DNA from: Cyclobacteriaceae bacterium
GTDB lineage: Bacteria; Bacteroidota; Bacteroidia; Cytophagales; Cyclobacteriaceae
Assembly: GCA_028281285.1 (NCBI GenBank)
Contig: JANQKF010000020.1
Coordinates: 211,691 to 275,690, forward strand
Length of the DNA stretch: 64,000 nt
Reading direction: 5' to 3'
How positions within the stretch are numbered: position 1 is the first letter of the stretch; each line of letters starts with the position of its first letter. The translations under genes and the position numbers were made by a program. The notes below the pieces were generated by a model. That model made no database searches and was not told the origin of the DNA. It saw only the letters and a program-made list of their open reading frames with translations. This document shows positions 36,420-45,169 of the stretch, one piece after another.

Positions 36420-36902
36420 TCAAAAATCCATTCTAAATTCAAAGGGCTCGTTGTAGATCGAGGTATATTTCACAAGAAGCTCGATTCCAATCGACCCTCG
36501 TTCTCCTTCACCTCTTGTCAATTCGAGCAATGGCTGTGTTTTTTCGGCTGAAAATGGGGCATCTTCGCTGAAGCTAAACGAAAAAACCCTAAGCTGTTTG
36601 ATATTGGCTGCTTCTAGAACGTCTTCCCATTTTTGATACTCTTTGCCTTCATAGAAATACGAAATTGACTTTACTATGGCAGGACCGATTCCTTCATTGG
36701 TAAGATTCAAGGTCCACTTACTTGAACCTTCCCAAAGGTAGTAGGCATCCAAATAAGGTCTTACGGTAAGTCGATTATGTTCCCGCTCAATTTCAAGTTG
36801 TCGCTCGGAAATCCTGCCTTGCCAAACCGACACGACTACGGCACATATGGCTATTACGACCACAGCATAATGTGATATTTTTTCAGTTCTTGATAAAGGC
36901 AT
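36420..36902 (-). CDS. Hypothetical membrane-anchored protein (paralogue of the next gene)
   Basis: 160 residues, family not recognised. One N-terminal membrane helix (about 12-28, YAVVVIAICAVVVSVWQ) is followed by a short charged linker containing HNRLTVRPYL, then a soluble beta-rich domain with the phrase NEGIGPAIVKSI. The same order of motifs occurs in the gene directly upstream (36914-37375), so the two are a tandem duplication, 11 bp apart and probably co-transcribed. The NxGxGPAIxK phrase is seen in small bacterial membrane proteins of unknown function. No catalytic motif seen. Confidence 0.75.
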   Translation of the reverse strand: MPLSRTEKISHYAVVVIAICAVVVSVWQGRISERQLEIEREHNRLTVRPYLDAYYLWEGSSKWTLNLTNEGIGPAIVKSISYFYEGKEYQKWEDVLEAANIKQLRVFSFSFSEDAPFSAEKTQPLLELTRGEGERGSIGIELLVKYTSIYNEPFEFRMDF

Positions 36903-36913
36903 GGCTTTTCAGT

Positions 36914-37375
36914 TTAGAATTCTACTTCTTTATCAAATTGCTCATTGTAAATAGATTCGTAAACGATTCTCAATTTGATTCTGTTTTCGCTTACATACCT
37001 TTCGAGCGTAAGGAGTATCTCCTCCTTGCCTGGCGGAAATACATCTCCTGACCCAAAGTTGGCGGCCCCTGTCATTAGGACGGAGTCAGCCAATTGATCG
37101 ACAGCAGCGTTCCAATGACGAACTTCCTGACCGTCTACAGAAATTTGAAAGTCCTTAATGATTGCAGGTCCATAACCTCCATTGGTCACGGAAAGCTGGA
37201 ATTCATGCTTGGTAGCTGTAGTAACGGTGCCTGTGCTAAAATTGAAATAAGGTCTGACTGTAAGTCTATTATGTCTTTGACTCAGCTGAACCTGCCATAC
37301 AGAAACTACCACTGCACAAATAGCGATAAAGACCACTGCAAAGTGGGACATCTTTTCCGTTTTTGACATTGCCAT
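36914..37375 (-). CDS. Hypothetical membrane-anchored protein (paralogue of the previous gene)
   Basis: 153 residues. The start MAMSKTEKMSHFAVVFIAICAV aligns residue for residue with MPLSRTEKISHYAVVVIAICAV of its neighbour, which supports the first ATG rather than the Met at codon 3. After one membrane helix comes HNRLTVRPYF and a soluble domain with NGGYGPAIIKDF and a terminal VYESIYNEQFD, matching VKYTSIYNEPFE in the neighbour. First gene of a two-gene minus-strand unit. Function unknown. Confidence 0.75.
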   Translation of the reverse strand: MAMSKTEKMSHFAVVFIAICAVVVSVWQVQLSQRHNRLTVRPYFNFSTGTVTTATKHEFQLSVTNGGYGPAIIKDFQISVDGQEVRHWNAAVDQLADSVLMTGAANFGSGDVFPPGKEEILLTLERYVSENRIKLRIVYESIYNEQFDKEVEF

Positions 37376-37487
37376 ATCTCGTGATTTTAAGATTTATGGG
37401 CAGGCTGAATGCTAAATATAGATGAAATTAGAGAAAAATCATCTTCAGAATGGCCAATACAGAATTACTCAATTAAAGGAACAGAGA

Positions 37488-37781
37488 TCAATTGTCTTTG
37501 TATTCTTCTGCTCCCGGACCTTTGCGGAACATCTTTTCGAAAGCCTTGCCAATTTCGTCCATAGCTGTTTTCAAGTGATGTTTGGCCTCTTCAATTTTTG
37601 GTTCGTTTTTAGCGCGAAAATCCTTCATCTTCTCTTCTACCTTATCGCGTTCTTTCTTCAATCGATCGATAGTCTCCTTCATTTCTTCTTTGACCTCACC
37701 TGAGGCATCCTCAGCCTTGTCAGCGAGTTCCTTGATTTTATCACCAAGTTCTTTGAATAGTTTATCCAGTTCTTCCTTCAT
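37488..37781 (-). CDS. Small highly charged coiled-coil protein
   Basis: 97 residues, almost entirely Glu/Lys/Asp-rich heptad-like helix (for example EELDKLFKELGDKIKELADK), with no Cys and no signal peptide. Composition resembles YtxH- or apolipoprotein-like helical proteins, but no family can be named with confidence. Its ATG follows the TAG of the TPR gene at 37782 without a spacer, so it is very probably translated from the same mRNA. Probably cytoplasmic, judging by the lack of an export signal. Confidence 0.7.
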   Translation of the reverse strand: MKEELDKLFKELGDKIKELADKAEDASGEVKEEMKETIDRLKKERDKVEEKMKDFRAKNEPKIEEAKHHLKTAMDEIGKAFEKMFRKGPGAEEYKDN

Positions 37782-39110
37782 CTAATTACTAGCTCTTGTC
37801 CTTATGGTTGTACTTCGTTGAATCCAACAACCCACATTGAGTTTATCACCTTCCTTCTTATTCTGCTCAAACACCTGTGCAATGGTAGGAAATTGTTCTT
37901 TTGCTGCGGTCATTCCTTTTGTATTGCCAGCTTTTGCATACATATCATGAGCGAGGAGGAATACAGCTCTATCGTCAATTTGACTTTTTTGCTTCTTACA
38001 ATCATCAAAGCTACCCATATAAAGATCTCCGATCAAATTGTAAGCTTCCGCAGACGATGACTTGAAATCATTCTCCATTGCGTTCATAGCTGCGTCTCGA
38101 GCGCCTGCTTTTAGTTGGTTCACGGCAAACATTTTAGCCATGGACATGTATATTTCAGCAGCTTCTTCACCACCTTCGCCCACTAAAAATAGAGCTTGTT
38201 TGAAGTAATTTTCGGCCTCAACTACGTTCTTTTTTGCGGCATAACCTCTGGCAATCAGCTTGGTAAGAGTAGGCGTTGGCTCATTGTCATTAACGACAAT
38301 TGCGGCTTCAAGGAAGAAATCTTCAGCAGAACACTTTCCGGTAAGCCCTAACTGTAGAATTTTCTTGGCCATTTTTAGATTACCGGAATCTTTTTGCAGC
38401 TCTGGGTAGAGTTTTGTTGAAATAAATTCGCAATCCACTTTTACAACCGAAGTAAGCATTTGATCAATAGCTCCTTTATACCGATTCAGACGATCTGCAC
38501 TTCTGCCTTGACTGATTCTGTGATCGATTTCCGAATTGATCTTGGTGTATACATCCAGCACTTCCTCTTCTGTCACTGTTTTTAATGTCAGAAAAATCCT
38601 TCGATAGACATCCATATAGGCCACAAAGTTGTTATTGATAACAACTTCAGGTTTTTCATAGGCCCTATCAAATGCGGCCTTCATTTCAGGATACTTGGTC
38701 TTATCTGATTTATAATATTTATAATAACGGTAGGCCAAATTGTTGATCTCCCGATTATTCAGTTCGAAGTATTTGTCCTTCAGCTTATATGAGATAAACA
38801 TGGAGTCCAGGTAAATCTTTTTCCTGCTCTCATCAGACTCGGCCAAGTACAGTTCTTCATAAGCTTTATAACCATTGACATAAAGTCCATCATATAACTC
38901 AGGTGTATTAACCATTAACCAATTGATCGCATTTGCTGCTTCCCTCCACCTTTTGACCATCACTTCGTCAACAGATCTGGCAAAACGCCTTTTGGTCTCA
39001 TCGGCTAGTGCAGGATCATCCGGTAAATTAAGATCCGGACCCCGGCCTTGGCCAAAGGCTGAAAATGTTACCGATAAGGAGGCTAGAATAGCAAAGACTC
39101 GTGATTTCAT
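37782..39110 (-). CDS. Exported TPR-like protein, copy 2
   Basis: 442 residues from the ATG at 39110, chosen because it gives the clean signal peptide MKSRVFAILASLSVTFSAFG; an upstream in-frame Met would add 16 residues in front of it. The mature protein is helical with TPR-like repeats, clearest at about 260-400 (residues such as AENYFKQALFLVGEGGEEAAEIY are typical A/B helices). It ends in CWIQRSTTIRTRASN, almost identical to the tail of the upstream paralogue, so that tail is under constraint. Likely periplasmic or surface scaffolding; partner unknown. 78 bp separate it from the upstream copy. Confidence 0.8.
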   Translation of the reverse strand: MKSRVFAILASLSVTFSAFGQGRGPDLNLPDDPALADETKRRFARSVDEVMVKRWREAANAINWLMVNTPELYDGLYVNGYKAYEELYLAESDESRKKIYLDSMFISYKLKDKYFELNNREINNLAYRYYKYYKSDKTKYPEMKAAFDRAYEKPEVVINNNFVAYMDVYRRIFLTLKTVTEEEVLDVYTKINSEIDHRISQGRSADRLNRYKGAIDQMLTSVVKVDCEFISTKLYPELQKDSGNLKMAKKILQLGLTGKCSAEDFFLEAAIVVNDNEPTPTLTKLIARGYAAKKNVVEAENYFKQALFLVGEGGEEAAEIYMSMAKMFAVNQLKAGARDAAMNAMENDFKSSSAEAYNLIGDLYMGSFDDCKKQKSQIDDRAVFLLAHDMYAKAGNTKGMTAAKEQFPTIAQVFEQNKKEGDKLNVGCWIQRSTTIRTRASN

Positions 39111-39188
39111 ATTTTGAAGTTTTGACGCTGCAAAATTAGTAACTACTACGCCCTCCAAGTAACGAGTCGATTATTAAATGGTTAAGTT

Positions 39189-40499
39189 TTAATTGGAAGC
39201 CCTCGATTTAATGGTTGTGCTCCTTTGAATCCAGCATTCTATTTTGATCGGGTCTCCTGCTTTCAGGTTTTTCTCGAAGACCTGAGATTTGGTTGGGAAC
39301 TGAGCCATAGCAGCCAATTTTCCATCTTTGTCTCCAGCTTTTTCGAACATGTCGTAAGCCAACATAAACACGGCTCTATCCTGAACATGACTGCTTTCTT
39401 GCTTGCAATCATCAAAGCTTCTCATGTAGAGGTTGCCTAGGAAAGAATAGGCTTCAGACGCGATTTCGGAGTTTAACTCAATGGCTTTGAGTGCTGCTAC
39501 TCTAGACTTGATCTTATCTCCATTCAATAGGTGAATATTGGCCAGGTCCATTTGAATGTCGGCCTTCTTTTCATTGCTACTGGACACTCCAAAAGCGCTC
39601 TCATACCAATAGATGGCAGTCGCGTAATCTTTGTTCACTGCATTGTGCTTTGCCAGGAGCTTTGCGATCCCTTCAGACTTGTTTTCCTCTTTGTCCCAAA
39701 TGATCTTAGCTGATTTAATGAAATAAGGGTTATCTGTGCACTCCAAATTGAGCATCATTGCGAACATTCTCTTGGCTTTCTTCAGATTTTGATCCTGGTC
39801 AAGAGCCGGGCCAAACGTATCTGAGATGTCGGCACAACTTATCTCATTGCCAATCATGTCAAGCAGAATTCCATCAACCACAATCTGATACTTCTGAAAC
39901 TTTTCCGCATCAATCTGCATTTGGATTCGGCTGTTAATCGCTTCAGTTACGAGCCCGTAGATTTCAAAAATTTGGTCGTTGGTGATAGCATTTCCGGCCT
40001 CTTTATATCTGGCTGCCATTGACATATAGGAAACAATATTGTTGCTTATCACTTTTTCAGGCACTTTGTATGCATCACCATAAGCAATCATTGCCTCATC
40101 ATACTTTGAAGGGTCATTCCTGAAGTGTTTGTAATACTTAAAAGCTAGGTTGTTCTTTTCCCGAATGCTCAAATCGAAGTATTTCTCCTTCAGCTTATAA
40201 CTGATTAGCATTGAGTCAAGGTAAATACCCTTTTGTTCTTTGTCCGATTCTACAATACCAAGTTGTTCATAAGCTCTATAAGCGTGGATATAAACTCCGG
40301 CAAAGTAGTCAGGTACGTTGGTCATTATCCAATGAAGAGAGTTTGCCGCTTCCCGATAGTTCTTTTCCCGCATATAATCAGAGGCCTTCACCCAGTTTTC
40401 CTCAGTCAGTGATTTAAGCTTAGGGTCAGCAGGAGGATTCTGACCTACCAAAGGGTAGGAGATGAGTACAATAAGAAGAATTAAAATGACCTTTTTCAT
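39189..40499 (-). CDS. Exported TPR-like protein, copy 1
   Basis: 436 residues with signal peptide MKKVILILLIVLISYPLVGQ. Paralogue of the next gene: both share YLDSMLISYKLK(E/D)KYF near residue 95-115, the phrase NNLAxxYYKxxxxDxxKY, a TPR-like C-terminal third and the tail CWIQRSTTIKSRASN. The conserved Cys in that tail and one in the central part (EISCADI) could form a disulphide in the envelope. First gene of a minus-strand unit of three. Family known to me only as Bacteroidota TPR proteins without assigned role. Confidence 0.8.
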   Translation of the reverse strand: MKKVILILLIVLISYPLVGQNPPADPKLKSLTEENWVKASDYMREKNYREAANSLHWIMTNVPDYFAGVYIHAYRAYEQLGIVESDKEQKGIYLDSMLISYKLKEKYFDLSIREKNNLAFKYYKHFRNDPSKYDEAMIAYGDAYKVPEKVISNNIVSYMSMAARYKEAGNAITNDQIFEIYGLVTEAINSRIQMQIDAEKFQKYQIVVDGILLDMIGNEISCADISDTFGPALDQDQNLKKAKRMFAMMLNLECTDNPYFIKSAKIIWDKEENKSEGIAKLLAKHNAVNKDYATAIYWYESAFGVSSSNEKKADIQMDLANIHLLNGDKIKSRVAALKAIELNSEIASEAYSFLGNLYMRSFDDCKQESSHVQDRAVFMLAYDMFEKAGDKDGKLAAMAQFPTKSQVFEKNLKAGDPIKIECWIQRSTTIKSRASN

Positions 40500-40630
40500 A
40501 GTGATTTCAGTTTAGGGCATACTTGACAATATATAATATAGACAAGTCTGATTGTATAACCAAAGATTTAGTTGGTTATGAATTTTGGAAGTGAGGTACT
40601 AGTCTTCTTGCATAAAAGATGCCAAACTTC

Positions 40631-42256
40631 TCAATCTTTGAAAAGGGGCTTAAATTCGAATTTTTCACCATCGAATAATCCTAGGTCACTGAGTTTCAAT
40701 GAAGGGATTACCAAAAGGGCCATGAATGACAAGGTCATAAAGGGAGAGACTAGCGTACTACCCATGCCCTTTGACATTTTGTCAATGCTGGAGTATGCTT
40801 CTGCGACCGTGTAACCATCTTCTGGAGACATAATGCCTGCCACTGGAAGTGGCACTACTTTGGATTCTGTATCGAATACCGCGCTGACACCACCCTTTGC
40901 CTCAATTAGTAAATTCACTGCTTTGACAATGTCCTTGTCCTCGACTCCCACGGCAATTATGTTATGAGAATCATGACCGACACTGGATGCGAGGGCACCC
41001 TTTTTCAGATTGAAATTCTTTATGAACGCAATCGCTGGTTTGGAGGGCTTGTATCGATTGACTACAACCATTTTGAGTACGTCATTTTCTAAATCTGAAA
41101 TTGCGTATCCGTGTTGATCAGTCTTTACATTATAAGTAAGACAATTGGTGATTAATTGGCCGTCTAATGCTTCGATTACATTCACTTTCGTCCCCGTTGG
41201 CCGAACCTGAATGTCTTTCTCCTTTATGGGATCACAGTTGAAGTTATTAACTACGGAATTATGAACCCGCGGAATGTTGGAACTACCCTTTTGAGCAACA
41301 CATTGGCCGTTGACGAAAGTGCCAGTTACTTGGAATTCTTCCAGATCACTGAGAGTGATAAAATCCGCAAAATCACCTTCATTCAAGGTGCCAACATCCA
41401 GATTATAATGTTCCACTGGATTAATACAGGCGGCCTGCAGCACTTTAAATAAATCGATGTTTTTTTGTAGGGCTCGTCTTACCAATTCATCAATATGCCC
41501 TTCCACCAGATTATCCGGATGCTTGTCGTCCGAACAGAACATGATCATGTCGGGGTAGTCATTCAAGAGTTCGATCAACGTTTCAAAGTTCTTGGCGGCA
41601 CTACCTTCGCGAATCGCGATTTTCATACCATGCTTCAGCTTATCCAGGGCCTCCTTTTTTGTAAAGCACTCATGATCGGTGGAAATGCCAGCTTTGACAT
41701 AGTTCTCGGCTTGTTCTCCCCGAAGACCGGGAGCATGCCCATCAATTGGTTTGCCCAACCTTTTCGCAATATCCAGTTTATCATAAACTACAGGATCATT
41801 GTAAAGCACACCGGGCCAATTCATCATCTCTGCCAAGTACTTGATCTCAGGTTTTTTCAATAGATATTCTACTTCCGCAGGAGTGATTTCAGCGCCAGCT
41901 GTTTCGAATGTTGTCGCTGGAACACATGAGGGAGCACCAAAATTGAATTTGAAGTTTACCTGGTTGCCATTTTCTATCATATATTCGACTCCTTCGACTC
42001 CCAGAACATTCCCGATTTCATGAGGGTCAGAAACTGTGGCTACTGTGCCATGGACCACGGCAAGTCGCGCAAATTCTGATGGAACCAGCATAGAGCTCTC
42101 GATATGAACATGAGCATCAACAAAGCCTGGTAAGATGTATTGATTGTCAGCTTGTTCTACTTTCTCAATGCGTACTATTTTCTCACCTTTGACAGTGATT
42201 CGTCCCGGATAAATTCGCTTGTTTCGAATATCGATTATCTGACCTGTAATGTTCAT
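40631..42256 (-). CDS. ade: Adenine deaminase
   Basis: 541 residues; hydrolyses adenine to hypoxanthine and ammonia (purine salvage, cytoplasm). Amidohydrolase-fold motifs in order: PGFVDAHVHIESSM with metal ligands His49 and His51, SDPHEIGNV at 76-84, Glu143 in LAEMMN, DGHAPGLRG with His174, STDHECF with His195, and FCSDDKHPDN with Asp243/244. Length is slightly below the roughly 570-600 residues common for Ade. The C-terminal Ade-specific domain has VGHDSHNIIAVG. Stands alone between the TPR pair and a lipoprotein gene. Confidence 0.95.
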   Translation of the reverse strand: MNITGQIIDIRNKRIYPGRITVKGEKIVRIEKVEQADNQYILPGFVDAHVHIESSMLVPSEFARLAVVHGTVATVSDPHEIGNVLGVEGVEYMIENGNQVNFKFNFGAPSCVPATTFETAGAEITPAEVEYLLKKPEIKYLAEMMNWPGVLYNDPVVYDKLDIAKRLGKPIDGHAPGLRGEQAENYVKAGISTDHECFTKKEALDKLKHGMKIAIREGSAAKNFETLIELLNDYPDMIMFCSDDKHPDNLVEGHIDELVRRALQKNIDLFKVLQAACINPVEHYNLDVGTLNEGDFADFITLSDLEEFQVTGTFVNGQCVAQKGSSNIPRVHNSVVNNFNCDPIKEKDIQVRPTGTKVNVIEALDGQLITNCLTYNVKTDQHGYAISDLENDVLKMVVVNRYKPSKPAIAFIKNFNLKKGALASSVGHDSHNIIAVGVEDKDIVKAVNLLIEAKGGVSAVFDTESKVVPLPVAGIMSPEDGYTVAEAYSSIDKMSKGMGSTLVSPFMTLSFMALLVIPSLKLSDLGLFDGEKFEFKPLFKD

Positions 42257-42275
42257 GGTGTTAAGTTCGGCTAAC

Positions 42276-43283
42276 TCAATTCAACGATTCAAATGCTCGC
42301 TCAAGAAGTGTTTTGGTCTTTCTGATTCCCTCTTCTTCCGATAATTTGCCTCCTTCGTACTCAATTCCGATATGTCCTTTATAACCAGAATCTTTGACAA
42401 TTTTCATGATTCTGTAATAATCGGAATTTACTTCATCTCCTTTTTCATCAAAATCATGGGATTTGGCACTAACCGCTTTTGCGTAAGGCATCAGCTCCGC
42501 TATTCCTTTATATCTGTCGTACATGTTTATGCAGCCTTCAGGTTCGTTTTGAACACAGAAGTTTCCAAAATCAGGTAAGGTTCCAACATTGTCCATACCA
42601 ACCTCTTTCATGACACCTGCTAACCATGAACCATCTGAAGAATAACCTCCATGATTTTCTACAACAATGTTGATTCCCTGTTGCTTGCCATATTCGCCAA
42701 GCTTCCTGAGTCCATCTGCTGCATTTTTTGCTACTTCCTCAGCTGAGCCTTGGCCTGCGGCATTCACTCGAATTGTATGTGCCCCAAGGAATTTGGCAGC
42801 GTCTACCCATTTATAATGGTTTTCCACCGCAATGTTTCGTGCGTTTTCATCCGCATCTCCCAGGTTCCCTAAAAGGTCACACATTATTAGTCCAACAGTC
42901 ACTCCAGCCTCGTTACACTTTTGTTTAAAGCGGGTCCAATAGTCCTGATCCTCAGCCTTGCCAAAGTAGAATGTATTAACAAGCTCAATTGAGTTCACTC
43001 CATATTTTGCAGCTTCCTGTGGGAAATTCATTGGGTCTTCCCCTGGAGCGATAGCATCATCCGGACTTTCTCTAAGTGTCTTCAAGAACCAATCATATCC
43101 GCCTCTGGCTTGTATGTCGCCAAAGTACTTTCTATGTAACGACCATTGGGCTAATGAGATCTGAAAATCATCGGTGGTTAATTTGTTGCCTTCATTCCGG
43201 GAAGAGTTATCTTTTCCGGCACATCCAAACAGGACAAAGATTCCTATGTAAAGCAGGTAAATAAGTTTGGTCTTGGATTTCAT
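42276..43283 (-). CDS. Lipoprotein of the sugar phosphate isomerase/epimerase (xylose isomerase-like TIM barrel) superfamily
   Basis: 335 residues from the ATG at 43283; that start gives a lipoprotein signal MKSKTKLIYLLYIGIFVLFGC with Cys21, whereas an in-frame Met 14 codons upstream would bury it. The barrel carries YGVNSIELVN, IRVNAAGQG, NIVVENHGG and GHIGIEYEGG, the Glu/His metal-site pattern of AP-endonuclease-2-like sugar isomerases. Exported members of this superfamily are common in Bacteroidota and usually act on sugars or sugar derivatives; the substrate is not evident. 19 bp upstream of ade on the same strand, so possibly co-transcribed. Confidence 0.82.
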   Translation of the reverse strand: MKSKTKLIYLLYIGIFVLFGCAGKDNSSRNEGNKLTTDDFQISLAQWSLHRKYFGDIQARGGYDWFLKTLRESPDDAIAPGEDPMNFPQEAAKYGVNSIELVNTFYFGKAEDQDYWTRFKQKCNEAGVTVGLIMCDLLGNLGDADENARNIAVENHYKWVDAAKFLGAHTIRVNAAGQGSAEEVAKNAADGLRKLGEYGKQQGINIVVENHGGYSSDGSWLAGVMKEVGMDNVGTLPDFGNFCVQNEPEGCINMYDRYKGIAELMPYAKAVSAKSHDFDEKGDEVNSDYYRIMKIVKDSGYKGHIGIEYEGGKLSEEEGIRKTKTLLERAFESLN

Positions 43284-43414
43284 AGAATTAAATAGGTTGA
43301 ATTCAGGGTGGAGGAAGTTCAACAAAACTTAATAAAGAACCAAAGTTCGCTATAATGAGCTGACTTTTGATCAAATTATAATTCAATGTCGGTAAGTACT
43401 ATTCAATCAACTCT

Positions 43415-43422
43415 TATTTTTG
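43415..43422 (+). promoter_or_regulatory. Bacteroidota -7 promoter element upstream of cmk
   Basis: TATTTTTG is an exact match to the TAnnTTTG -7 consensus and lies 13 bp before the cmk ATG. A convincing -33 TTTG is not visible at the usual distance, so this is a half-match. Confidence 0.35.
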
Positions 43423-43435
43423 TGAAAATTTTCAA

Positions 43436-44116
43436 ATGAGGAAGATCATCATCGCAATTGATGGATACTCAGGATGCGGGAAGAGTAGCACCGCAAAAGA
43501 GGTCGCAAAGCGCTTGGAGTATAAGCACATTGATTCCGGTGCAACTTACCGGGCAGTTACACTCTATTTTATTCAAAATGAAATTAATCTCAATGATAAT
43601 GACGCTGTCAATGAGGCGCTTGGAAAGATATCTATCGACTTTATATACAACAAAGAACTTGGTAAAAACGAAACCTTTCTGAATCAACAAAATGTTGAAG
43701 AAGAAATTCGAAAAATGTACGTTTCGGAAATGGTCAGTCCGGTTTCGGCTATTAAGGAGGTTAGGGGAACCATGGTTTCAATTCAAAGGAAGATGGCACT
43801 GGATGGTGGCGTGGTCATGGATGGTCGCGATATTGGTTCTGTGGTATTTCCTGAGGCTGAATTAAAGATATTTATGGTGGCAAGTGATGAAGCCAGGGCC
43901 AGGAGGAGGTATTTGGAATTAAAAGGAAAGGGTCAGGAAGTGTCAGTGGAAGAAATTGCCAGGAACTTCAGAGAACGTGATCAACAGGATACATCCAGAA
44001 AAGAAAGCCCTTTGGTGAGAGTGGAGGATGCAATTGAGATTGATACATCTGACCTGGAATTTGAAGATCAGGTACAAATGGTGTTAGATTTGGCAAACGA
44101 AAAGATAGGCGAGTAG
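43436..44116 (+). CDS. cmk: Cytidylate kinase
   Basis: 226 residues, the usual size. Phosphorylates CMP and dCMP with ATP for nucleic acid and lipid precursor supply. Walker A GYSGCGKSS at 10-18, HIDSGATYRAVT at 31-42 (CMP-binding region), MDGRDIGSVVFPEA around 127-140, and a lid with FRERDQQD. 3 bp upstream of ispH, so the two form an operon. Confidence 0.95.
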   Translation: MRKIIIAIDGYSGCGKSSTAKEVAKRLEYKHIDSGATYRAVTLYFIQNEINLNDNDAVNEALGKISIDFIYNKELGKNETFLNQQNVEEEIRKMYVSEMVSPVSAIKEVRGTMVSIQRKMALDGGVVMDGRDIGSVVFPEAELKIFMVASDEARARRRYLELKGKGQEVSVEEIARNFRERDQQDTSRKESPLVRVEDAIEIDTSDLEFEDQVQMVLDLANEKIGE

Positions 44117-44119
44117 GAT

Positions 44120-45016
44120 ATGGAGGTAACAATTGATCAAAATTCAGGGTACTGTTTTGGTGTAGAGTTCGCTATTCAAATGGCTGAAGACGAGATGGCT
44201 GAAGGAGGAAGCCTTTATTGCCTGGGCGATATAGTGCATAATAGTATGGAGGTGAAACGCCTGAATGAAAAAGGCCTAAAGATTATTGATCGAACTGATC
44301 TCCAGAATATCAAAGATTCCAAAGTACTCATCCGGGCACATGGTGAGCCTCCTGAGACTTACAAAACCGCGATTGAAAACAATATTGAGTTAGTTGATGC
44401 CTCTTGTCCAGTTGTACTAAAGCTTCAGAACAGGGTAAAAGTGGCCTATGACAAAATGAATAGGGCGGATGGCCAAATTGTCATTTATGGTAAAACCGGG
44501 CATGCTGAAGTGATTGGCTTGACCGGACAAACTATGGACGAAGCTATTGTGGTGATGGAAGACGAGGATTTGAATAAGATAGATTTTTCGCGACCCGTGA
44601 CGCTTTTCAGCCAGACCACTAAAAGTACGAAGGGGTTCTATCGGATTCGCGATATGATTGAAGCGCGGATCAAGGAGGCCAAGGGTGAATTAGAAGAAGT
44701 GGACTTTAATGCCAATGACAGCATTTGCCGACAAGTATCCAACCGGGAGCCACAGTTGCAACGTTTTGCCAATCAGAATGATGTAATAGTATTCGTAAGT
44801 GGCAAGAAGAGTTCCAATGGCAAGGCATTATATGGGGTGTGCAAGCAAGAAAATCCAAGAAGCTATTTTGTCGAGAATGAAAACGAGGTTGACGAATCAT
44901 GGTTCAAGAAGGAGGATAAGGTAGGAATTTGTGGAGCTACCTCGACCCCAATGTGGCTCATGAAAAATGTTGCCGAATTCATAGAAGAATTGGACTCAAA
45001 TTTGGCATTGGCGTAA
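44120..45016 (+). CDS. ispH: 4-hydroxy-3-methylbut-2-enyl diphosphate reductase
   Basis: 298 residues. Last step of the MEP isoprenoid pathway, a [4Fe-4S] enzyme that reduces HMBPP to IPP and DMAPP. The three cluster cysteines are Cys12 (SGYCFGV), Cys96 (DASCPVV) and Cys203 (SICRQVSNRE). His40 (DIVHNS) and His74 (RAHGEPP) are the substrate-binding histidines. Full length and complete. Its presence means isoprenoids are made by the MEP route here. Follows cmk by 3 bp. Confidence 0.95.
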   Translation: MEVTIDQNSGYCFGVEFAIQMAEDEMAEGGSLYCLGDIVHNSMEVKRLNEKGLKIIDRTDLQNIKDSKVLIRAHGEPPETYKTAIENNIELVDASCPVVLKLQNRVKVAYDKMNRADGQIVIYGKTGHAEVIGLTGQTMDEAIVVMEDEDLNKIDFSRPVTLFSQTTKSTKGFYRIRDMIEARIKEAKGELEEVDFNANDSICRQVSNREPQLQRFANQNDVIVFVSGKKSSNGKALYGVCKQENPRSYFVENENEVDESWFKKEDKVGICGATSTPMWLMKNVAEFIEELDSNLALA

Positions 45017-45120
45017 CTTTTTTAAACCTTCGCGCTGAACAAAAGTTAAGGGATTCAAAAGGAGTCTTAAGATGGCAAAGTAAAGGTAAATTAACACCTG
45101 TTTTTTGAAGGAATATTTAT

Positions 45121-45128
45121 TAATTTTG
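45121..45128 (+). promoter_or_regulatory. Possible -7 element upstream of the nqr operon
   Basis: TAATTTTG fits TAnnTTTG in the 153-bp gap between ispH and nqrA. A TTTG at 45104-45107 is only 13 bp upstream, shorter than the usual spacing, so the promoter is a weak prediction. Confidence 0.3.
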
Positions 45129-45169
45129 CCACGTTTTTAATCAACCTTTTGATACGCAACAAATAGAGT

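Noticed and set aside
39111..39158. 16-residue N-terminal extension of the second TPR protein
   Set aside because: It would place 16 residues before a clear signal peptide.
41495..41863. 122-residue plus-strand frame inside ade
   Set aside because: Antisense shadow of the adenine deaminase catalytic region; composition reflects the complement of the conserved motifs.
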